The position numbers and the translations under genes were made by a program. Positions 6,731 to 10,611 of a stretch of DNA of 10,611 nucleotides are shown here, piece after piece. The notes below the pieces were generated by a model. That model ran no database searches. It was not told the origin of the DNA and saw nothing but the letters and a program-made list of their open reading frames with translations. This DNA is from CAYQEC01 sp964569015 (GTDB lineage Bacteria; Actinomycetota; Acidimicrobiia; Spongiisociales; UBA5794). The stretch lies in the NCBI GenBank assembly GCA_964569015.1, contig CAZMSN010000058.1, positions 1-10,611 on the forward strand. Reading direction: 5' to 3'. Each line of letters starts with the position of its first letter. Position 1 is the first letter of the stretch.

Positions 6731-6751
6731 TCGGAGGCTAGCGAACTCCGA
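6731..6751. promoter_or_regulatory. Inverted repeat in the rpiB/murA divergent region
   Basis: TCGGAG (6731-6736) and CTCCGA (6746-6751) form a 6-bp inverted repeat around a 9-bp spacer that itself contains the palindrome GCTAGC (6737-6742). It overlaps TAGCCT on the minus strand (6735-6740), a possible rpiB -10 box. It could be an operator or simply chance symmetry; no -35 element supports the promoter. Confidence 0.25.
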
Positions 6752-6777
6752 ACCCCCCGTTTGGCCGAGGAGGTCCA

Positions 6778-6783
6778 TACAAT
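6778..6783 (+). promoter_or_regulatory. Predicted -10 box TACAAT of leaderless murA mRNA
   Basis: TACAAT lies at -12 to -7 when the A of the murA ATG (6790) is +1, so transcription would start on the start codon itself. A purine-rich GAGGAGG at 6767-6773 is too far from the ATG (about 16 nt) for a normal Shine-Dalgarno and lies upstream of the predicted +1, so it would not be in the transcript. No good -35 hexamer is present at the expected distance. Confidence 0.55.
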
Positions 6784-6789
6784 CGCTCC

Positions 6790-8040
6790 ATGAACTCGAT
6801 CCGGGTCACCGGCGGCGTGCCGCTCCACGGCGAAGTCGTGGTACACGGCGCCAAGAACGCCGCTCTCAAGCACATGGTCGCTGCTCTGCTGGCGCCGGGA
6901 AGCCACCGCCTCGACAACGTTCCGGGCATTCTCGACGTCGAGATCATGGGTGACGTGCTCGAGCATGTCGGCGCCACCTGCACCCGGAGCGGCGATTCGC
7001 TGCTCATCGAGGCTCCCGAGCACCCCAACCCCGAGGCTCCTCTGGCTCTGGTCCGCCGGATGCGAGCCTCGATCCTGATTCTGGGGACGCTGCTGGCGCG
7101 GTGTGGTGAGGCCAGGGTGGCGCTCCCGGGCGGAGACGACTTCGGGTCGCGTCCCATCGACATGCATCTCGACGGGCTCCGCCAGATGGGAGCCGAGTTC
7201 GAGCTGCGACACGGGGTGCTTCTCGCTACCGCTCCCAACGGCCTGGTGGGAACCGACGTCTTCCTCGAGTTCCCCAGTGTGGGAGCCACCGAGAACCTTC
7301 TCCTGGCGGCGGTGGCGGCACGAGGCGTCACCACCATCGGCAACGCCGCCCGCGAGCCCGAGCTGGCCGATCTGGCGGATCACCTCAATGCCATGGGGGC
7401 CAAGATCGAGGGGGCCGGGACCTCCACCATCGAGGTGCACGGCGTGCAGTCACTCGTCCCGGCCCGTCACACGGTCGTCCCGGACCGACTCGAGGCGGGT
7501 ACGTACGCCCTGGCCGCCGCCGCCACCGGCGGGGAGGTCACCGTACGGCGCTGCGATCCGGATCACCTGCGCATGGAGCTTCGCAAGATGCAGGGCACGG
7601 GATGTGAGGTGACCAGCGGCGACGATTGGTTCACGGTGAAGGGCCCACAGCGCCCCGAGCCGGTCGACTTCGCCACCCTTCCCTATCCCGGGTTCCACAC
7701 CGACATGCATCCTCAGATGGTGAGCTACCTGGCTCGTTCCTCGGGGACTTCGATCATCACCGAGAACGTGTACACGACCCGCTTCCGTTACATCGGAGAG
7801 CTCAATCGTATGGGCGCCGACATCCACACCGACGGCCAGCACGTGGTGATCCGCGGCGTCGACACCCTCAGCGGATGCGAGGTCGACGGCTGCGACATCC
7901 GCGCCGGCGCCGCGCTCGTGATCGCAGGCCTCGCCGCCGACGGCGAGACTACCGTGCACGAGGCCCGCCACATCGACCGGGGCTACCACGAGTTCGTGTC
8001 GACGCTCCAGGCTCTCGGAGCGAACGTGGAGAGGGTCTGA
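6790..8040 (+). CDS. murA: UDP-N-acetylglucosamine 1-carboxyvinyltransferase with Cys-to-Asp active site
   Basis: 416 residues, full length. MurA transfers enolpyruvate from PEP to UDP-GlcNAc, the first committed step of peptidoglycan synthesis in the cytoplasm. Seen are GAKNAALK (20-27, Lys22-Asn23 as in E. coli), RRMRASILILG (89-99), LPGGDDFGSRPIDMH (112-126), PYPGFHTDMHPQM, and DRGYHEF near the end. The residue after LPGG, Cys115 in E. coli, is Asp116 here (bases 7135-7137). The same Cys-to-Asp change in M. tuberculosis and Chlamydia MurA gives natural fosfomycin resistance. Inverted alpha/beta-barrel repeats and the closing Arg region look complete, so this is not a decayed paralogue. EPSP synthase (AroA) is excluded by the LPGG and KNAAL motifs. 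A SpoIID-like gene follows 35 bp downstream, and rpiB diverges upstream. Confidence 0.97.
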   Translation: MNSIRVTGGVPLHGEVVVHGAKNAALKHMVAALLAPGSHRLDNVPGILDVEIMGDVLEHVGATCTRSGDSLLIEAPEHPNPEAPLALVRRMRASILILGTLLARCGEARVALPGGDDFGSRPIDMHLDGLRQMGAEFELRHGVLLATAPNGLVGTDVFLEFPSVGATENLLLAAVAARGVTTIGNAAREPELADLADHLNAMGAKIEGAGTSTIEVHGVQSLVPARHTVVPDRLEAGTYALAAAATGGEVTVRRCDPDHLRMELRKMQGTGCEVTSGDDWFTVKGPQRPEPVDFATLPYPGFHTDMHPQMVSYLARSSGTSIITENVYTTRFRYIGELNRMGADIHTDGQHVVIRGVDTLSGCEVDGCDIRAGAALVIAGLAADGETTVHEARHIDRGYHEFVSTLQALGANVERV

Positions 8041-8075
8041 ATCCAACAGTCCCACGACCCTGAGAGAATGCGCAC

Positions 8076-9386
8076 GTGATCGTCCCGCCGCTCCTGCTCG
8101 CCTCCGCTCTGCTCGTGCTGCTCCCGTCGGTGGGCGTCGAGGTGATCGAGGAGGTCGAGCTGGTCCCGGCGGAGGGAACGGTGATCGAGTTCGGCCGCGG
8201 GCAACATACCGGCATCTTCGAAATCACCGCCAACGACAACGGGATGGCTGTCGTCGAGGAGATCTCTCTGGATGCATACCTCTCCGGCATCCGTGAGGTG
8301 CCGACCTCATGGCCTGCCGAGAGCCTCGCGGCTCAGGCGGTGGCCGCCCGTACCTACCTCGCCTGGACGCTGCACCGTGGCCGGTCGGCGTCGGGTGCCG
8401 AATACGACTTCGACATCTGCGCGTCGACGGCCTGCCAAGTGTTCCTCGGAGACGCCGGTGCCGATGCGGCCTGGCGCCGGGCGGTCGAACGCACGGCAGG
8501 GGAGATCCTGCTCTACGAGGGAGATCCGGCCCAGGCGTTGTACTCCTCGAGCGCCGGCCACCGAACCCGGGCCGTGCAGGACATCTGGGGCGGTGCCTCG
8601 CTGCCGTATCTGCAATCGGTCGAGTCCGATGAGGCCGGTGTCACACCCTACGAGCGGTGGGAGCTGACCATCGACACCAGCGTCCTGTCGCGAGTGCTCA
8701 CGGCCGGCGGCTATGCGGTGGGGGCCGAGCTGACGTCGATGGAGATCGACCAGCCACCGGAGGGCGAGGGGCCGGGAACGCTGGTGGTGGAGAGCGAGGA
8801 GGGATTGACCCGGGTCCCGCTCACTGCGGTCCGAGGGGTGCTCAACAACCACGGGCCGCAGCTCTACCCCGGCCTGTTTCCGGCAGCCCGGCCGGAGGGC
8901 GGTCGGTGGCCCCAGTCCATTCTCTCGTACACGTTCGACGTGGAATTCGAGGCTCCCGTGGGGCAGCCCGACCTGCCACTGTTCCCGCCCGGTGAGGCCG
9001 GCTTCCCAGGCCGGGCGACCTTCATCGGGGAAGGATGGGGACATGGGGTCGGAATGAGCCAGTGGGGGGCGAAGGCCATGGCAGACCAGGGTGCGAGCTA
9101 CGTCGAGATCCTCTCGCACTATTACGGCGGCCTCGAACCGGTGCAGGCCCCGGACGTGCTTCCCGAGGTGGTGCGAGTCGGCCTCGACTGGCGAATCTGG
9201 AAGACGACTCTCGTGTCTTCGGGCTCGTTCACACTCAGGATCGGCGGGGTGGATGCCGCCACCCTGCCCAAAGGGGAGTGGGAGATCCATCGCACCAGCC
9301 GTGGCATCGGCGTTCTGCCGCCGGCGGAGGTGCTCAGCGGCCTGATTCGCACCATGCTGCGGGCGACAGCGTTGGCGCCCGATTGA
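8076..9386 (+). CDS. Secreted SpoIID/LytB-domain protein, likely peptidoglycan lytic enzyme
   Basis: 436 residues. A hydrophobic N-terminal segment (about 2-20) suggests export or anchoring, though it lacks the usual Lys/Arg before it. The SpoIID domain spans about 60-355: IREVPTSWPAESLAAQAVAARTY (72-94, Glu74 in the position I recall as catalytic in SpoIID), DFDICASTACQVF with Cys115 and Cys120, LYSSSAGHRT, and GHGVGMSQWGAKAMA (322-336) followed by the ILSHYYGG end block. SpoIID cleaves glycan strands lacking stem peptides during engulfment in endospore formers. Related domains in non-sporulating bacteria are thought to remodel the wall. Residues about 365-436 form an extra module I do not recognise. 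The start GTG is forced: a TGA at 8061 is in frame just upstream, with no other start between. GAGAAT lies at -12 to -7. Placement 35 bp after murA suggests co-expression. Confidence 0.93.
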   Translation: MIVPPLLLASALLVLLPSVGVEVIEEVELVPAEGTVIEFGRGQHTGIFEITANDNGMAVVEEISLDAYLSGIREVPTSWPAESLAAQAVAARTYLAWTLHRGRSASGAEYDFDICASTACQVFLGDAGADAAWRRAVERTAGEILLYEGDPAQALYSSSAGHRTRAVQDIWGGASLPYLQSVESDEAGVTPYERWELTIDTSVLSRVLTAGGYAVGAELTSMEIDQPPEGEGPGTLVVESEEGLTRVPLTAVRGVLNNHGPQLYPGLFPAARPEGGRWPQSILSYTFDVEFEAPVGQPDLPLFPPGEAGFPGRATFIGEGWGHGVGMSQWGAKAMADQGASYVEILSHYYGGLEPVQAPDVLPEVVRVGLDWRIWKTTLVSSGSFTLRIGGVDAATLPKGEWEIHRTSRGIGVLPPAEVLSGLIRTMLRATALAPD

Positions 9387-9400
9387 ACCCGTCTTCGGGT
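9387..9400 (+). terminator. Small hairpin at the end of the SpoIID-like gene
   Basis: ACCCG (9387-9391) pairs with CGGGT (9396-9400) over a TCTT loop, starting at the base after the stop codon. No T-run follows, so it may be only a weak pause or mRNA 3'-end structure. Confidence 0.35.
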
Positions 9401-9466
9401 GCCTCGACAGGGAGGGTGAGAGAAAGCCCGAGGAAGGCAGCGTGGCCACTTGTATGAAATGTTAAG

Positions 9467-9491
9467 CAACGCAAAGGCTTGTTTTGCATTG
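9467..9491. promoter_or_regulatory. Imperfect inverted repeat overlapping the -35 region
   Basis: CAAcGCAAA (9467-9475) mirrors TTTGCaTTG (9483-9491) with one mismatch and a 7-bp centre. It lies in an A/T-rich island (about 9449-9490) unlike its surroundings and covers the proposed -35 hexamer of the lipoprotein gene, as a repressor or activator site might. It could also be chance symmetry in A/T-rich DNA. Confidence 0.35.
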
Positions 9492-9512
9492 CGGGGGGAG
9501 ATGGTGCATAAT
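9484..9512 (+). promoter_or_regulatory. Predicted promoter of the Thr-rich lipoprotein operon
   Basis: TTGCAT (9484-9489) and CATAAT (9507-9512) are separated by 17 bp, the ideal spacing for a sigma-70-type promoter. Transcription would start near 9519, leaving only about 3 nt before ATG 9522. This agrees with the lack of a correctly spaced Shine-Dalgarno for that ATG. Confidence 0.45.
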
Positions 9513-9521
9513 GCCTCCTCG

Positions 9522-10205
9522 ATGGGGAAGGGGTACACACCACGCAGCGGCCGCAGCCTGAGACTGCTCGCAGCGCTCGGGTTGCTGCTGGCGGCCTGCT
9601 CGGGCTCAGACGCCACGGCCACCTCGACCACTGCGACGTCGACCACAGTGGCTTCCACCACCACGACGACCCCGACTACCACGACCACCTCAACGACCAC
9701 GAGCACTACTTCGACGACGATTGCGGCGACGTCGTCGACGGTTTCCGACGGTGAGGGTCCGCCGGAGATCGATCTGACTGCGGGGATTCTCGAGGACTTC
9801 TTCCTCTGGTGGGTGGACGCCAACGAGTTCATCGGATGGGTCAAGGCTCATCCGACTGATGATCTCGGGGTGTTGTCGATGCTGTATCACCCCGACGGAC
9901 CCGATATCGAGGTAAGGGCCGAGTTGTATCGCGGATACATCGAGGATGACATTCGGCTGCTGAACGGCGACCTGGGTGATGCGCTGGCGATTGGCGGTGG
10001 ATCGGAGGCGCAGGAATCCATCGATAGCGGTTCGATCACGTTGAAGATCATCTCGAGGCAACCGGCCGCCGCTCAAGTGGTGGATTCCGATGGTGTGGTG
10101 CTGGAGGAGTTGGAGGGGTGGACGGAGTTCACGTGGCGAGTGGAGTTGAAGCGGGCAGACGATGGGCAATGGCTGGTTTGGGATTTTGGAGCGTGGGAAG
10201 AATGA
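9522..10205 (+). CDS. Lipoprotein with Thr/Ser stalk and unknown C-terminal domain
   Basis: 227 residues. Arg11 and Arg14 precede a hydrophobic core, then lipobox L-A-A-C with Cys26 as predicted lipid anchor. Residues 31-76 are almost entirely Thr, Ser and Ala with one Pro, a flexible and possibly glycosylated stalk that would hold the rest away from the membrane. Residues about 82-227 form a domain with helical character at first (ILEDFFLWW...) and then amphipathic strands (GSITLKIISR, TEFTWRVELK, QWLVWDFGAW). The pattern resembles an NTF2-like fold, but that is a guess and I recognise no family. In-frame ATG 9501 and GTG 9504 are alternative starts; 9522 is preferred because of the predicted promoter and signal-peptide length. 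The stop overlaps the next start by ATGA, so the two products are likely made together. Confidence 0.85.
   Translation: MGKGYTPRSGRSLRLLAALGLLLAACSGSDATATSTTATSTTVASTTTTTPTTTTTSTTTSTTSTTIAATSSTVSDGEGPPEIDLTAGILEDFFLWWVDANEFIGWVKAHPTDDLGVLSMLYHPDGPDIEVRAELYRGYIEDDIRLLNGDLGDALAIGGGSEAQESIDSGSITLKIISRQPAAAQVVDSDGVVLEELEGWTEFTWRVELKRADDGQWLVWDFGAWEE
9612..9749 (+). repeat. Low-complexity Thr/Ser-coding repeat
   Basis: Degenerate runs of ACC, ACG and TCG codons, often as ACCACGAC, encode the Thr/Ser stalk of the lipoprotein. Units are irregular, so this is a coding low-complexity tract prone to slippage rather than a defined tandem array. Its length may vary between strains (inference). Confidence 0.75.
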
Positions 10206-10611
10206 GACGCTTTATGTTGATCGCCGCCGCGGTCATGGTGTTGGGAGGCGGCACTGCGCTTGCGCAGACCGCCGAGGATCCATCTCAGCCTGGGCCTCCA
10301 CCTGGAGCACACTGCGACCAGGGCACCCTGGACGAACGGTGCCTGATCGAAGGTTCTGGCGGTGATGATGTGTCTGTTGACGATGGGGTTGATGAGGAGT
10401 TGGTGTATGGCCAGGCGTGGGGGGAGCCTGTGGTGTTGGATGCGGTGTGTGAGGGTGTTCCGCCTCGGCCGAGGGTGTTGCAGTGGTTGGTGTGGGGGTT
10501 TGGTCCTGAGGCCGGTACCCGGGTGGATGCGGATGATGTGGGGTCGATTGGGGGTCGGGTGGATCAGGAGCCGTTGACGCCGCCCGATGCGGTGATCAGC
10601 GCCGACGGGAA
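10202..10611 (+). CDS. Secreted protein of unknown function, 5' part, 3' end outside window
   Basis: Open from ATG 10202 to the window end (136 codons seen, no stop). The ATG overlaps the TGA of the lipoprotein gene (ATGA), and GGAG at 10188-10191 lies 10 nt upstream, so translational coupling is likely. The N-terminus is a typical signal peptide: Arg2-Arg3, a hydrophobic core at about 4-20 and an A-L-A|Q cleavage site after residue 21. It is not a lipobox, so the product is released or anchored by a part not seen. The mature start is Pro/Gly/Asp-rich with Cys38, Cys47 and Cys83, then a Trp-rich patch (LQWLVWGFG). No family is recognised. From about 10350 codons ending in T or G (GAT, GTT, GGT, TTG, GTG) dominate, unlike the C-ending codons of its neighbours, hinting at transfer or a repetitive surface protein. 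Confidence 0.75.
   Translation, partial: MRRFMLIAAAVMVLGGGTALAQTAEDPSQPGPPPGAHCDQGTLDERCLIEGSGGDDVSVDDGVDEELVYGQAWGEPVVLDAVCEGVPPRPRVLQWLVWGFGPEAGTRVDADDVGSIGGRVDQEPLTPPDAVISADG

Noticed and set aside
6712..7440. N-terminal extension of the rpiB frame into murA
   Set aside because: Antisense to murA; RpiB similarity starts at ATG 6711, which has a Shine-Dalgarno sequence.
8307..9449. 380-codon minus-strand frame opposite the SpoIID-like gene
   Set aside because: No domain or signal features, Arg/His/Gly-rich; the plus strand has clear SpoIID motifs.
9612..9749. Thr/Ser codon tract considered as a CRISPR or regulatory repeat array
   Set aside because: Repeats are irregular, in frame and encode a lipoprotein stalk; there are no spacers of constant length.
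10362..10577. Met/Trp/Arg-rich plus-strand frame at the right edge
   Set aside because: It is a shadow of the frame starting at ATG 10202, which has a signal peptide and an ATGA overlap with the upstream gene.

Overview
This window looks like chromosomal DNA from a high-GC actinobacterium, possibly Acidimicrobiia or a related poorly cultured lineage (inference). The support is strong G/C bias at third codon positions, a MurA with Asp in place of the catalytic Cys, a polyphosphate kinase gene directly followed by a Nudix-histidine phosphatase fusion gene as in mycobacteria (ppk1-mutT1), and several starts that look leaderless in the actinobacterial manner. There are no rRNA, tRNA, CRISPR, transposase or phage genes.

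Layout, left to right. (1) The 3' part of trehalose synthase (treS, +) enters from the left edge. (2) Two small secreted lipoprotein genes follow (+). They appear to be tandem paralogues sharing a Cys pair, and the second seems to start at a CTG codon fused to the stop of the first. (3) 6-Phosphogluconolactonase (pgl, -) converges on the second lipoprotein with a 20-bp overlap of coding ends. (4) An alpha/beta hydrolase of the KANL3/Tex30 type (+) diverges from pgl across about 30 bp. (5) A minus-strand cluster, rpiB-ppk-mutT1 in transcription order, ends in a 22-bp convergent overlap with the hydrolase. (6) Diverging from rpiB is a plus-strand cell-wall pair, murA and a SpoIID/LytB-domain protein. 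(7) After a short A/T-rich promoter island come a lipoprotein with a long Thr/Ser stalk and, overlapping by ATGA, an unrecognised secreted protein that runs off the right edge. Its codon use shifts toward G/T.

Much of the window is housekeeping: trehalose/glycogen metabolism (treS), the pentose phosphate pathway (pgl, rpiB), polyphosphate and nucleotide-pool sanitation (ppk, mutT1), and peptidoglycan synthesis and remodelling (murA, SpoIID-like). The less familiar parts are the two lipoprotein loci. Three starts (pgl, ppk, murA) carry a TANNNT hexamer exactly 7-12 nt upstream of the start codon, which predicts leaderless mRNAs and moves the ppk start 10 codons downstream of the longest reading frame. 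I did not find a defence or mobile system.
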